A stretch of 64,000 nt of DNA, taken from the NCBI GenBank assembly GCA_964385635.1, contig CAYLPU010000009.1:8670-72669 (forward strand). Direction: 5' to 3'. How positions within the stretch are numbered: the first letter of the stretch is position 1; each line of letters begins with the position of its first letter. Of the stretch, positions 35,543 through 44,900 are shown piece after piece. The position numbers and the translations under genes are program-made. The notes below the pieces were generated by a model, which did no database searches, was not told the DNA's origin, and worked only from the letters and a program-made list of their open reading frames with translations. The stretch comes from CAYLPU01 sp964385635. Lineage in GTDB: Bacteria > Chloroflexota > Anaerolineae > B4-G1.

Positions 35543-35594
35543 TTTAGAGGACATCGCCCAGGCCTACGAAAGGCTGAACCAATTCGCCGATTGA
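35499..35594 (+). pseudogene. HepT-like toxin, truncated to 31 residues
   Basis: The frame MNETVRLLQSEIRSDLEDIA, then QAYERLNQFAD and stop, looks like the first helix of a HEPN/HepT-like protein of the kind that follows MNT genes. The helix carrying the RX4HXY RNase motif is missing. It overlaps the MNT gene by 44 bases, as in intact modules. Sequence after it is an unrelated glycosyltransferase fragment, so a deletion probably removed the rest. Confidence 0.6.
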
Positions 35595-35645
35595 GATGCC
35601 CGCGACTGAAGGTATTGACCGAGCAGTTTTGGCTTGGAAATCACG

Positions 35646-35759
35646 ATCACTTTGCCGGTCAACGAGACGCGTGGGAGGCACGCCGGAGGTGGTCGTGGGG
35701 GGATCGTTCGGCAGGCCGAGGCTCTCTACGAAACACTACTGCGCGAGAAAGGATACTGA
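35646..35759 (+). pseudogene. Remnant of a GT4 glycosyltransferase C-terminus
   Basis: VGGTPEVVVG (from 35671) is the conserved GT4 segment near the donor site. In a different frame, IVRQAEALYETLLREKGY ends at TGA 35757-35759, exactly like the terminal helix of GT4 proteins. The intervening 50-60 residues are missing and the frame is broken. An upstream LPVNETR piece (about 35654-35674) could be part of the same remnant. Confidence 0.6.
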
Positions 35760-36704
35760 ATGGCTCTCTACCTGGTCACCGGCGGAGCCGGCTTCATCGG
35801 CTCCAACATTGTAGCGGAACTGGTGCGGCGCGGGGAACGGGTGCGCGTGCTGGATGACTTCAGCACCGGCCGGCGGGAGAATCTCGCCCCGTTCCTGGAG
35901 CACATCGAACTTATCAAGGGCGACCTGCGAGACCTGCCCACCGTGCGCCGGGCGGTGGAAGGGGTGGACTACATCCTGCACCAGGCCGCTCTGCCCTCAG
36001 TGCAGCGTTCGATTGATGACCCTCTCGCAACTAACGCCACCAATATCACCGGCACCCTGAACCTCTTGCTCGCTGCCCACGAGGCTGGCGCAAGGCGTGT
36101 CGTCTTCGCCTCCTCCTCCGCCATCTACGGTGATAGTCCCACCCTTCCCAAGCGGGAGGATATGCTTCCTCAGCCCAAGTCGCCCTACGCCGTCTCTAAA
36201 CTGACCGGAGAGCACTACTGCCGCACCTTCACCGAAGTGCACGGGTTGGAAACGGCATGCCTGCGCTACTTCAACGTCTTCGGCCCCCACCAGGACCCCG
36301 CCTCCGAATACGCAGCGGTCATTCCCAAATTCATCACCGCTATGCTGCGGGGCAAACCCCCTACCATCTACGGTGACGGACTCCAATCCCGCGACTTCAC
36401 TTACGTCTCCAACGTCGTACACGCCAACCTGCTGGCCGCCACCGCTCCCGGCGTCGCCGGTCGGGTGCTCAACGTCGCCTGCGGGCAGCGGTATACCCTC
36501 CTGGATCTGATCGCCATCCTCAACGACATCCTGGGCACTCAGATCATGCCCGTCCACACCGATCCTCACCCTGGCGACGTGCGCCACTCACTGGCCGACA
36601 TGACGGCCGCGCAGGAAGTCCTGGGCTACCGGACCGGGGTGGACTTTCACGAAGGGCTGCGACGGACGGTGACATGGTACAAGAAACACACCACCGCAGC
36701 ATAA
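35760..36704 (+). CDS. UDP-sugar 4-epimerase (GalE/WbpP-like extended SDR)
   Basis: 314 residues. LVTGGAGFIGSNIVAEL is the NAD-binding motif, FASSSAIYGDS and SPYAVSKLTGE carry the catalytic serine and Y-x3-K, and RYFNVFGPHQDPASEYAAVI binds the UDP-sugar. ALPSVQRSIDDP resembles WbpP-type UDP-GlcNAc 4-epimerases more than classic GalE. The likely product is UDP-GalNAc or UDP-Gal for the EPS locus. The ATG directly follows the stop of the glycosyltransferase remnant. Confidence 0.87.
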   Translation: MALYLVTGGAGFIGSNIVAELVRRGERVRVLDDFSTGRRENLAPFLEHIELIKGDLRDLPTVRRAVEGVDYILHQAALPSVQRSIDDPLATNATNITGTLNLLLAAHEAGARRVVFASSSAIYGDSPTLPKREDMLPQPKSPYAVSKLTGEHYCRTFTEVHGLETACLRYFNVFGPHQDPASEYAAVIPKFITAMLRGKPPTIYGDGLQSRDFTYVSNVVHANLLAATAPGVAGRVLNVACGQRYTLLDLIAILNDILGTQIMPVHTDPHPGDVRHSLADMTAAQEVLGYRTGVDFHEGLRRTVTWYKKHTTAA

Positions 36705-37879
36705 GTGTCTCTGTGACCAAAACCAGCGTCCTACAAATCATCACCCGCCTGATCGTTGGCGGAGCACAGGAAACCGTTGTGCTCACTGCCGACATGCTTG
36801 ACAAATCGCGGTGGACCGTGCATATCCTCTCCGGTCCGCAGACCGGTTCGGAGGGCAGCCTCATCGAACACGTCCGTGAGCGGGGTGTCCCCCTCACCAT
36901 CGAACCGGCACTCGTGCGCGAGATCAACCCCATCAAAGACTTGCTGGCTTTCACCCGCCTGACGCGCTTCATCAAGCGTGGTCGTTACACCATCGTCCAC
37001 ACTAACAGCAGCAAGGCCGGCATCCTGGGCCGGTGGGCCGCTTACCTGGCCGGCGTCCCCATCATCGTGCACACGGTGCACGGCTGGGGGCATCACGATC
37101 GCCAACATCCTCTGGTGCGCCGCTTCTACCTCCTGCTGGAACAGATCACCCAGCGTATCACCGACAAACTCATCGTCGTCTCCTTCCGGGATACCGAGAA
37201 AGGGCTGGCCGACGGCATCGGTACGCCGGAGAAGTACATCACCATCCGCAGCGGCATTGAACTGGACCGCTTCCGACGGCCCTCCCGGCCACGGGAGGCT
37301 GTCCGGGCCAAAATGGGGATTCCCCTGGACGCAGATGTGGTCGGCACAGTGACGCGGCTTTCGCCCCAGAAGGCTCCTCTCGACTTCACGATCGCGGCGG
37401 CGCAGGTGGCGGCACGGAGGCCCGACGTCCACTTCGTCATCGTGGGCGACGGTCCGCTGCGGGCTGACGTGGAGGCGCAGGTGGATGCCCTGAAACTCGC
37501 CGATCGCGTTCACCTCACCGGCCTGCGCCGCGACGTTCCCGACCTAATGCACGCTTTCGACGTCTTCGCGCTGACCTCGCTGTGGGAGGGACTGCCCCGG
37601 GTCCTGCCCCAGGCGATGGCGGCCAGGCTGCCCATCGTCGCCACAGCGGTGGACGGCAACGCCGAGGCGGTGACGGATGGGGACAATGGCTTCCTGACGC
37701 CTCCCGGAGACCCCCAGGCGATGGCCTCTGCGCTGCTGCGGCTGCTGGAGAACCCGGCCCTGGCCATGGGGATGGGCAACGCCAATCGAACCCGGGCTGA
37801 GGTCTTCGATGTGCACAAGATGGTCAGCGACATCGCAGTTCTCTACGAGGCGCTCCTGGCAGAGCGCACTCAGCGCTGA
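36674..37879 (+). CDS. GT4-family glycosyltransferase with Glu-to-Gln donor variant
   Basis: 401 residues; its start overlaps the epimerase by 31 bases. LQIITRLIVGGAQETVVLTA is the N-terminal motif, with glutamine in place of the usual GGAE glutamate. VGTVTRLSPQKAPLDFTIAA leads the donor half. The donor motif reads LWEGLPRVLPQAMAARLPIV, so the second glutamate of E-x7-E is glutamine. This could affect catalysis or reflect an unusual donor. The remainder is a normal GT-B protein. Confidence 0.85.
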   Translation: MVQETHHRSISVSVTKTSVLQIITRLIVGGAQETVVLTADMLDKSRWTVHILSGPQTGSEGSLIEHVRERGVPLTIEPALVREINPIKDLLAFTRLTRFIKRGRYTIVHTNSSKAGILGRWAAYLAGVPIIVHTVHGWGHHDRQHPLVRRFYLLLEQITQRITDKLIVVSFRDTEKGLADGIGTPEKYITIRSGIELDRFRRPSRPREAVRAKMGIPLDADVVGTVTRLSPQKAPLDFTIAAAQVAARRPDVHFVIVGDGPLRADVEAQVDALKLADRVHLTGLRRDVPDLMHAFDVFALTSLWEGLPRVLPQAMAARLPIVATAVDGNAEAVTDGDNGFLTPPGDPQAMASALLRLLENPALAMGMGNANRTRAEVFDVHKMVSDIAVLYEALLAERTQR

Positions 37880-37886
37880 CCTCCGG

Positions 37887-37915
37887 TTGCAGTATTCTCC
37901 GCTGTGGCGTATAAT
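37887..37915 (+). promoter_or_regulatory. Promoter of the MntA/HepT module
   Basis: TTGCAG (37887-37892) and TATAAT (37910-37915) have a 17-nt spacer and lie 25 nt before the ATG at 37940. The module can therefore be expressed apart from the EPS genes. Confidence 0.65.
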
Positions 37916-37939
37916 GATCGTCGGAGTGAGGAGCAGGCA

Positions 37940-38443
37940 ATGGAAACAGCGAGCGAGAGCACACGGCGGGAACAGTCCCGGACTCCCCGGCTGGACGAAA
38001 CTGGCATCAAGGCCTTCCTGTCCATGCAGCCGGATGTGGTCGCGGCCTACCTCTTTGGCTCCCTGGCAGAGGAGCGGGCAACGGTCCACTCCGACGTGGA
38101 TATCGCCGTCCTGCTCGCCGGCGGTTCCGACCCGCTAGCGGTGGGGGACCGCCAGTTGGAGCTGATGGGCGAACTGGAACGGTTTGCCGACCGGGAGGTG
38201 GACGTGGTCATCCTGAACACCGCCCCGCCCATCCTCCAGCACCAGGTGCTCCGGCACGGGCGGCTGCTCTTCGAGCGCGACCGGCGGGCGCGGGTGGAGT
38301 TCGAGGTGCAGGCTGGGCAGATCTATGCCGACTTAAAGCCGATGTACGACTTCCACACCCGTGACTTGCTGCAGAAAATCAAGGAGGTGGGCCTTGGGGG
38401 ACGCAGACGACGTCGTCACCAGCCGGCTCAGGCTACTCGCTGA
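37940..38443 (+). CDS. mntA: MntA-type nucleotidyltransferase antitoxin
   Basis: 167 residues. AYLFGSLAEERATVHSDVDI is the GSX10DXD signature of MntA. It then has EVDVVILNTAPPILQHQVLR and a helical tail LLFERDRRARVEFEVQAGQI. MntA adds AMP groups to HepT and blocks its RNase activity. The start is taken at the ATG after GAGGAG. Its basic 3' end overlaps the HepT gene by 50 bases. The family assignment is strong; the AMP-transfer role is known from characterised pairs. Confidence 0.88.
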   Translation: METASESTRREQSRTPRLDETGIKAFLSMQPDVVAAYLFGSLAEERATVHSDVDIAVLLAGGSDPLAVGDRQLELMGELERFADREVDVVILNTAPPILQHQVLRHGRLLFERDRRARVEFEVQAGQIYADLKPMYDFHTRDLLQKIKEVGLGGRRRRRHQPAQATR

Positions 38444-38825
38444 GTATGTGGACGAACTGCTCGACTACAGGGCGCAGGCCAGCAGTTTCCGGGTCTACCA
38501 GGACAACAAGATGCTACGCCGTGCCGTCGAACGCGCTCTCCAGGTGGCCGTGGAGGCCTGCCTGGACATTGGCCGGCGCATCATCGCCCTGGAGGGATTC
38601 CGGTATCCGGAGAACAACCAGGACGTCTTCCGGGGTCTAGCCGAAGAAGGAGTAGTGTCAGCGGACCTCCTACCGACGCTGCTGGAAATGGCCCGATTCC
38701 GCAACCTGATCGTCCACGACTACGCCCGGATTGACGATGCCAGGGTATACGGCATCCTGAAGAAGCGGTTGAGTGACTTTGACGCCTTCGCTGAAGCAGT
38801 CCGGGCCTACCTTGAGGAGGAGTGA
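38394..38825 (+). CDS. hepT: HepT-type HEPN RNase toxin
   Basis: 143 residues from a TTG. AAGGAGGTG (38381-38389) is a full-strength ribosome-binding site 6 nt upstream of TTG 38394, and no ATG or GTG is placed suitably, so the TTG is the start. The protein is all-helical, with YRAQASSFRVYQDNKMLRRA and the catalytic RNLIVHDY (RX4HXY, about residues 105-112). HepT degrades RNA and is modified by MntA on the tyrosine of this motif. All key residues are present. Confidence 0.88.
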   Translation: MGDADDVVTSRLRLLAEYVDELLDYRAQASSFRVYQDNKMLRRAVERALQVAVEACLDIGRRIIALEGFRYPENNQDVFRGLAEEGVVSADLLPTLLEMARFRNLIVHDYARIDDARVYGILKKRLSDFDAFAEAVRAYLEEE

Positions 38826-38929
38826 TATCCGCAAGAGGTGAACTGCCTCAGGTGTATCAAGATACTGCAGGCGAGCGCTGATTGAGCGCCGTCCCGAGTC
38901 TGTCGAGACCTGACAATTGGAGAAGCGCC

Positions 38930-39535
38930 ATGTCACCAGCAGTGGAGACCAAAACAGCAGAACTGACCCTGGAAGTAGCCCAACTCTGGCCCCCTCGCGG
39001 CCAGTGGACGGAGACCGATTACTTCGCCCTGCCCGATACCGGCCGGCTCACCGAACTTTCCAAAGGAGAACTTATTGTGCCTCCTCATCCTACGGACACA
39101 CATCAGGCTGTCGTGGGCAGAATGTACCGGCGCCTGTGGGACTTCGTGGAGCAGCATGACCTGGGCACAGTGCGCTTCGCCCCGCTCCCTGTACGTCTCT
39201 GGCCGGGCAAGATCCGCGAGCCGGACGTGCTCTTCGTCTCCCACGAACACGCCGACCGCATCGGGGAGCAGTTCTACGGCCCTCCGGACCTGGTGATGGA
39301 AATCCTGTCCGCTGGCACATGGCGCACCGACCGGCTGGAGAAAATGGTCGAGTATGCCCAGGCGGACATCCAGGAGTACTGGCTTGTGGACCCGCAAGCA
39401 GAGACTATAGAAGTGCTTGTGTTGCGTGAGGGGGCTTATGTGTTGCTGGACAAGTGGGGCACAGGCGAGACCGCCCGGTCGGAATTGCTGGAAGGATTCG
39501 AGGTGGCAGTCAATGAGGTGTTTGGCTCAGAGTGA
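38930..39535 (+). CDS. Uma2-family putative endonuclease (DUF820)
   Basis: 201 residues. The core LTELSKGELIV, RVRLWPG-like VRLWPGKIREPDVLFV, GPPDLVMEILS and KMVEYAQADIQEYWLVDP is the PD-(D/E)XK-like Uma2 fold common in cyanobacteria and Chloroflexota. Its cellular role is not established, though many copies lie near toxin-antitoxin or mobile regions, as here. The ATG at 38930 after TTGGAGAAG is chosen; an upstream TTG (38882) lacks a ribosome-binding site. Confidence 0.82.
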   Translation: MSPAVETKTAELTLEVAQLWPPRGQWTETDYFALPDTGRLTELSKGELIVPPHPTDTHQAVVGRMYRRLWDFVEQHDLGTVRFAPLPVRLWPGKIREPDVLFVSHEHADRIGEQFYGPPDLVMEILSAGTWRTDRLEKMVEYAQADIQEYWLVDPQAETIEVLVLREGAYVLLDKWGTGETARSELLEGFEVAVNEVFGSE

Positions 39536-39541
39536 GCGCCT

Positions 39542-40666
39542 ATGGCGATCTACGTGGACGTCTCCGCCGCCGTTCACCGCCGCGCAGGGCTGGGGCGGTA
39601 TGCCGAGAGCCTGGCCCGCGCTCTGGTCGCCGCTCACCCGGACCGTTACGCCCTGTTCTACAACCGCGGGCGGGGGGTGGAGCCGCTGGCAGGCCTGGAG
39701 CACCTGCCCACCCGCACAGTTTCGCTGGGCTACAAACCGTACCGTTTGCTGGTCTGGCTGGGGCAACTGGCCGGCGTTGGTTTTGACCGGCTCATCCCCG
39801 ACGCCGGACTCTTCCACGCCACTGAGCATCTTCTGCCGTCGTTGCGATCCATTCCCTCCATCCTCACCGTCCACGATCTCATCTTCCGCCACCTGCCATC
39901 CCACCACAAGCCCCTCAATCGCTGGTATCTGAACCTGACCATGCCCCTCTACTGCCGTCGAGCCACCCACATCATCGCCATCTCCGAGTGCACCCGGCGC
40001 GACCTGATCGGTACATACGGTCTCTCGCCAGAGAAAATCACGGTCATCTACGAGGCAGCCGGCCCTCGCTTTCGGCCCCAGCCACCGGAGGCAGTGACCT
40101 CCGTCCATACCCGGTACAGTCTCCCGGACCGCTACCTGCTCTTCGTCGGCACCATCGAACCGCGCAAGAACCTGACCCGGCTATTGACCGCCTTTGAGGC
40201 AATCCATTCCAAGGAGATGACCGACGGGCTAGTAATCGTAGGGAGGCGGGGTTGGCTATACAAAGATTTTTTTGCCCGGCTGGAGCAATCGCCAGTCAGA
40301 GACGCTGTCCTCTTCCCCGGCTATGTACCCGACGAGGACCTGCCAGCCATCTACGCTGGAGCGCAGGCACTGGTCTTCCCCAGCCTCTACGAGGGCTTCG
40401 GCCTGCCGGTGCTGGAGGCGCTGGCCTGCGGGACCCCCGTCGTGGCCTCCCGCGCCTCCAGCATCCCAGAGGTCGGTGGAGGGGCTGTGTTGTACTTCAA
40501 CCCTGCCAGTGCAGGAGAGATAACCGAGGCAATCCACCTCGTCCTGCAAGATCCTGACCTGCGAGAAGAGATGCGAGAGCGTGGAATGACCCAGGCGGCC
40601 CGGTTCTCGTGGGATCAGGTAGCAATCGAGACAGAAGCCGTGTACGATGTTGCGCAGAAGGCTTGA
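39542..40666 (+). CDS. GT4-family glycosyltransferase
   Basis: 374 residues. The start MAIYVDVSAAVHRRAGLGRY is typical of GT4 enzymes of the mannosyl/rhamnosyl-transferase kind. LFVGTIEPRKNLTRLLTAFE, then YEGFGLPVLEALACGTPVVA (E-x7-E) and SSIPEVGGGAVLYFNP are conserved. It begins 6 bases after the Uma2 gene. Its stop codon is contained in the -35 box of the next promoter. Confidence 0.9.
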   Translation: MAIYVDVSAAVHRRAGLGRYAESLARALVAAHPDRYALFYNRGRGVEPLAGLEHLPTRTVSLGYKPYRLLVWLGQLAGVGFDRLIPDAGLFHATEHLLPSLRSIPSILTVHDLIFRHLPSHHKPLNRWYLNLTMPLYCRRATHIIAISECTRRDLIGTYGLSPEKITVIYEAAGPRFRPQPPEAVTSVHTRYSLPDRYLLFVGTIEPRKNLTRLLTAFEAIHSKEMTDGLVIVGRRGWLYKDFFARLEQSPVRDAVLFPGYVPDEDLPAIYAGAQALVFPSLYEGFGLPVLEALACGTPVVASRASSIPEVGGGAVLYFNPASAGEITEAIHLVLQDPDLREEMRERGMTQAARFSWDQVAIETEAVYDVAQKA

Positions 40667-40690
40667 CTTTTGGTCTGCCTGGGGTATGAT
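40663..40690 (+). promoter_or_regulatory. Strong promoter inside the EPS locus
   Basis: TTGACT (40663-40668, overlapping the stop of the glycosyltransferase) and TATGAT (40685-40690) are 16 nt apart. It begins a new transcript for the epimerase-ligase-WecA-dehydrogenase block. Confidence 0.65.
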
Positions 40691-40700
40691 ATGTCCAGTC

Positions 40701-40740
40701 GCTCAAAGGGTGGTTTGCACGCTCAAAGGGGGTTTGCAAC
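40701..40740. repeat. Two tandem 20-bp repeats next to the promoter, with hairpin
   Basis: GCTCAAAGGG-TGGTTTGCAC (40701-40720) is followed at once by GCTCAAAGGG-GGTTTGCAAC (40721-40740). The second copy continues into CCCC, so GGGGGTT/AACCCCC can form a short hairpin. They sit directly after the transcription start region and could be an operator or leader structure. Confidence 0.6.
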
Positions 40741-40807
40741 CCCCGTTCACCAATAGAGTGCTCAATCAAGTCGAGCGACTTCTCCCACCCCAGGAGGGGA
40801 TAGAACT

Positions 40808-41785
40808 ATGAGAATTCTGGTCACCGGCGGCGCAGGCTTCATCGGTTCCAACCTGGTGGATGTCCTGATGGAGCAGGATCACGAGATCACTGTCATAGAC
40901 AACCTGTCTGTAGGCAAGATCAGTAACATCGAGCATCACCTGGAAAGTGACCGCTTCCACTTCGTCAACGACTCGATCCTAAACGTAGGCACGCTGGAGC
41001 GAATCATACGCCAGGTTGACTTGATCTATCATCTGGCAGCCGTGGTCGGTGTCAAGTACGTCGTCGAAGATCCGTTGGGCGCCATAATCACCAACGTCCG
41101 GGGTACTGAGAACGTCCTCGAATTGTCATTCAAGTATTGGGTGAGAACAGTCATCGCCTCCAGTTCCGAAATCTACGGCAAATCCACGGAGGTCCCACTG
41201 CGGGAGGACAGCGACCGGCTGCTCGGCCCCACCACTGTCGGCCGCTGGTCCTACTCCGACGCCAAGGCGATTGACGAATACTTCGCGCTGGCCTACGCAA
41301 AGAAGGGACTACCGGTCTCTTTTGTCCGCTACTTCAACGCCTACGGCCCACGGCTCGATCCCAGAGGGTATGGCAGCGTCATCGCCAAGTTCATCACCCA
41401 AGCGCTGCGGGGCGAGCCATTGACAGTGTACGACGATGGAGAGCAGACCCGCTGTTACACCTACGTGGCCGATGCTGTGGAGGGCACTATCCTGGCCGCC
41501 ACTGTCCGAGAGGCGGCAGGGCAAGCCTTCAATATCGGTTCCAATCGGGAAACCAGCGCCAACAAACTGGCGCAACTGATCCGGGAATTGACCGATTCCC
41601 GTTCAGAGATCGTTCACGCGTCCTACATTTCCGCCTACGGCTCCCATTTTGAGGAGACCCGTCGTCGTGTGCCTGACATAAGCCACGCTCGAGAGGTATT
41701 GGGGTTCGAGGCACAGACGGTTTTCGAAGCGGGGTTGCAGCGGACGCTGGAATGGTTCCGAGGTCGGGAGACAATAGGCTGGTGA
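40808..41785 (+). CDS. NAD-dependent nucleotide-sugar epimerase/decarboxylase (extended SDR)
   Basis: 325 residues with GGAGGGGATAG upstream. MRILVTGGAGFIGSNLVDVL binds NAD, VIASSSEIYGKS and WSYSDAKAIDEYF give the catalytic serine and Y-x3-K, and RYFNAYGPRLDPRGYGSVI binds the sugar nucleotide. The sequence lies between UDP-glucuronate decarboxylase and 4-epimerase types, so UDP-xylose or UDP-galacturonate formation are both possible. It is the first gene after an internal promoter. Confidence 0.87.
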   Translation: MRILVTGGAGFIGSNLVDVLMEQDHEITVIDNLSVGKISNIEHHLESDRFHFVNDSILNVGTLERIIRQVDLIYHLAAVVGVKYVVEDPLGAIITNVRGTENVLELSFKYWVRTVIASSSEIYGKSTEVPLREDSDRLLGPTTVGRWSYSDAKAIDEYFALAYAKKGLPVSFVRYFNAYGPRLDPRGYGSVIAKFITQALRGEPLTVYDDGEQTRCYTYVADAVEGTILAATVREAAGQAFNIGSNRETSANKLAQLIRELTDSRSEIVHASYISAYGSHFEETRRRVPDISHAREVLGFEAQTVFEAGLQRTLEWFRGRETIGW

Positions 41786-41793
41786 GATCGTAG

Positions 41794-41812
41794 GGCGGTT
41801 TTGCTAACCGCC
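41794..41812. repeat. GGCGGTT/AACCGCC hairpin
   Basis: A perfect 7-bp inverted repeat (41794-41800, 41806-41812) with a 5-nt loop lies 8 bases after the epimerase stop. There is no long T-run after it, so it is a repeat or weak terminator rather than a clear intrinsic terminator. A short direct repeat (AGGGAATGCC) lies at 41880-41899. Confidence 0.5.
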
Positions 41813-41903
41813 ATGCTTTCTCCGAGATCGTGGAGAGCGAGACGAAGAACGACGCATGGGAAGTCACCCGAGGTCTCTCCAGGGAATGCCAGGGAATGCC
41901 TAG

Positions 41904-44900
41904 ATGAATACGAACTCCACCAAACTTGGCGTATTCTGTGACAAGGTGCTGGAGATTGGCTGGCTCCTGGCAGTGATCATCACCCCACTCTTCTTCAACG
42001 TCTACTCCAGCCGGGTCTTCGAGCCGGACAAGTTGACCACACTGCGCACCGTTGCCGTTATTATGTCCGCCGTCTGGCTGGTCAAGTTTATAGATGAGCG
42101 AGGCAGCGGCCGGCACGAGATTGGATTCACCTGGCACACGCCACTGGTCCTCCCCACCCTCTTCACAGTCGCGGTCTACCTCCTCAGCACCCTCCTATCC
42201 GTCACACCCCGAGTCAGCCTGTTGGGCTCCTACCAACGTCTGCAGGGCACATACACGACGCTATCCTACATTGTGATATTTCTCATTATCCTGCAGGGGC
42301 TGCGCACACGGGCACAACTCAATCGGTTGATCACAGTGATCATCCTCAACAGCCTCCCTGTCGCCCTCTATGGCCTCATCCAGCGTAACAGGCTGGATCC
42401 ACTGCCCTGGGGCGGGGACGTGACCGGACGAGTGTCCTCCAGCATGGGGAACCCCATCTTCGTCGCCGCCTACCTGATCATGGCCGCGCTTCTCACGCTG
42501 GCGCGCATCGTGGACTCCTTCCGGTCCATCTTGACCGACGAGGAAACGGTTGCAGCAGACGTCCCCCGCGCCGCGGCCTACATTTTCATCTTCCTCGTCC
42601 AGATCATCGCTACCTGGTACAGCCAGAGCCGGGGACCGCTGATGGGCCTTCTGGCCGGGCTGGGGATGTGGGCGTTCCTGGGGCTGCTGGCCCTCCAGCA
42701 CGCTGCCCGGCAAGACCAGCCTCTGAACCCTCGTGATCTTCTGAGAGACGCGGGACGGGGGCTGGCCTTCGGGCTGGGCAGCCTGGCGGCGGCGGGCGCA
42801 GCAGCAGCACTCCTCTATTTTATTGGCCAGGCCATCGCCGGGCCGGGGAGCAGCCTGCCCCAGAGTATCGCAATGATCGCAGCAGTGCTGGTCTTGTTAG
42901 GTGCCTGGCTGGCCTTCATCGTCAACCGCCAGGGCTGGCGCTGGCTATGGCTCAGTGCGTTGGCGATGGTGATTCCCCTGGCTATCTCGTTTCTGCTCAT
43001 CAACCCGGGCGGGCCGTTCCACGAAAGGGCTCTGAATAATCGCTCGCTGAACAGACTGGCCAGAGTGCTGGAGCACGAAAGCGGCACCGGCATGGTTCGC
43101 AGCCTCATCTGGGAAGGCGCGCTCGATCTCATTATGCCCCACAAACCTATCAGGTACCCGCCGACGACGGCGCATCCAGAGGGACGGCCCGACGCCTTCA
43201 ATGCCCTACGCCCGCTGGTGGGATACGGGCCAGAGTCTATGTACGTGGCTTACAACCCTTTCTATCCACCGCTCCTGGGCCACTACGAATCGCGTACCGC
43301 CTCCCCTGACCGCTCACACAACGAGACGATGGACTCGTTGGTCATCACCGGCCTCCTGGGCCTCGTCGCCTACATCTGGCTCTTCGGCGGCGTGTTCTAC
43401 CTCGGTCTGCATTGGCTGGGATTCCTGCCCTCCGATTGGCGGCGCACTCTCTTTTTCGCCCTACAGGCCGTGGGGGCAGTCACCGCCGTGGCAGCGGTTG
43501 GCTCCGCCATTGGCCCCCATTTCTTAGGTCTGGCCATCCCAGTCGGGATGGCCAGTGGGCTGTTCCTCTACCTGATCGTCTACGGTTTCTCCGTGTACTG
43601 GGACCCGGAGGCAGCCCCGAAGACCCACCCTCACTCCATCCTGCTGATCGGCATCATGTCCGCTGTGATGGCCCACTTCATTGAGGTCAACTTCGGCATC
43701 GCCATCGCCTCCACGCGCACCACCTTCTGGGTCTACACCGGGATACTCGTGGTGACTGGGATGAATCTCATTCATGAACGGGAAACAGGGCCACAAGGGC
43801 AAGGGAAAAAAGCAGGGGACACAGGAAGCAGGAAGCCAGGAAGCAAAAGACACAAGAAACGGCGCAAGGCTCCTCCGCCACCGCCCCCTGCCAAATCACC
43901 TCTGCCCACCTGGCTATGGCCGATATTGGCCGAGGCCATCGTCGGCGGCTTCATCCTGGGTACATTGGCCTTCGACTTCATCAACAACGCCGAGCGGCTC
44001 TCTCAACCTCTGGCCATCATCTGGCGCGCGCTCACCATCCTGCCAGCGCAGCAGAACCGCGCCTCCTACGGCGCACTGATGATCTTCACCCTCACCTGGT
44101 TGATCAGCGCAGTCGTCTTCATCTCGGAAATGGCCAAGAGCGGAGCATTTCGCGAACGCACCGGGGACGGGATTCCGGCGATAGCCCTGTACCTGCTGAT
44201 CTCCCTGACAACAGGATTTGGGCTCGCCCTGGTGTTGGCCAGCCGCCAGGGTTCGCTAGTCAGCATCCAGGCCCAGACGATAGAGGATGTGATCGACATC
44301 GCCAAGCGCGTCGCCAGCCTCTTGACCGCCTATTACGGGTTCATCGTCGTTGTGCTGATTGGAGGTGGTGTGGCGCTCCTCCTGGGAGAACAGCGACAGC
44401 CACGGCAGACCCCACAACCCTGGAGCGCAATCGTGCTTGTCGTGCTGATCGTGCTGGCTTGTGCCACCGCCGTGGTGACCAACCTGCAGCCCATCCAGGC
44501 CGATATTGTCTACAAACAGGCTGACCCTTATGACCGGGGCGGGCAGTGGCTAGTGGCGATCGAACACTACAAGCACGCGATTGAACTGACCCCCAAAGAG
44601 GATTTCTATTACCTGTACCTGGGACGAGCCTACCTGGAGTACGCCTCGACCCTTGAGGACCCTACGGTGCGAGACGTGGTGCTGCGTGAAACAGAGCAGA
44701 CGCTGCTCGAGGCACGCGATATCAACCCGCTCAACACTGACCATAGTGCCAATCTGGCCCGTATGTACCGCCGTTGGGGGGAGTTCGCCCCTGATCCTGA
44801 GACGCGCCAATCCCTGTTTCAACAATCGTCGGACAACTACGCCCTAGCGACCTCGCTTAGCCCTCAGAACGCCATCCTCTGGAACGAGTGGGCCACGCTC

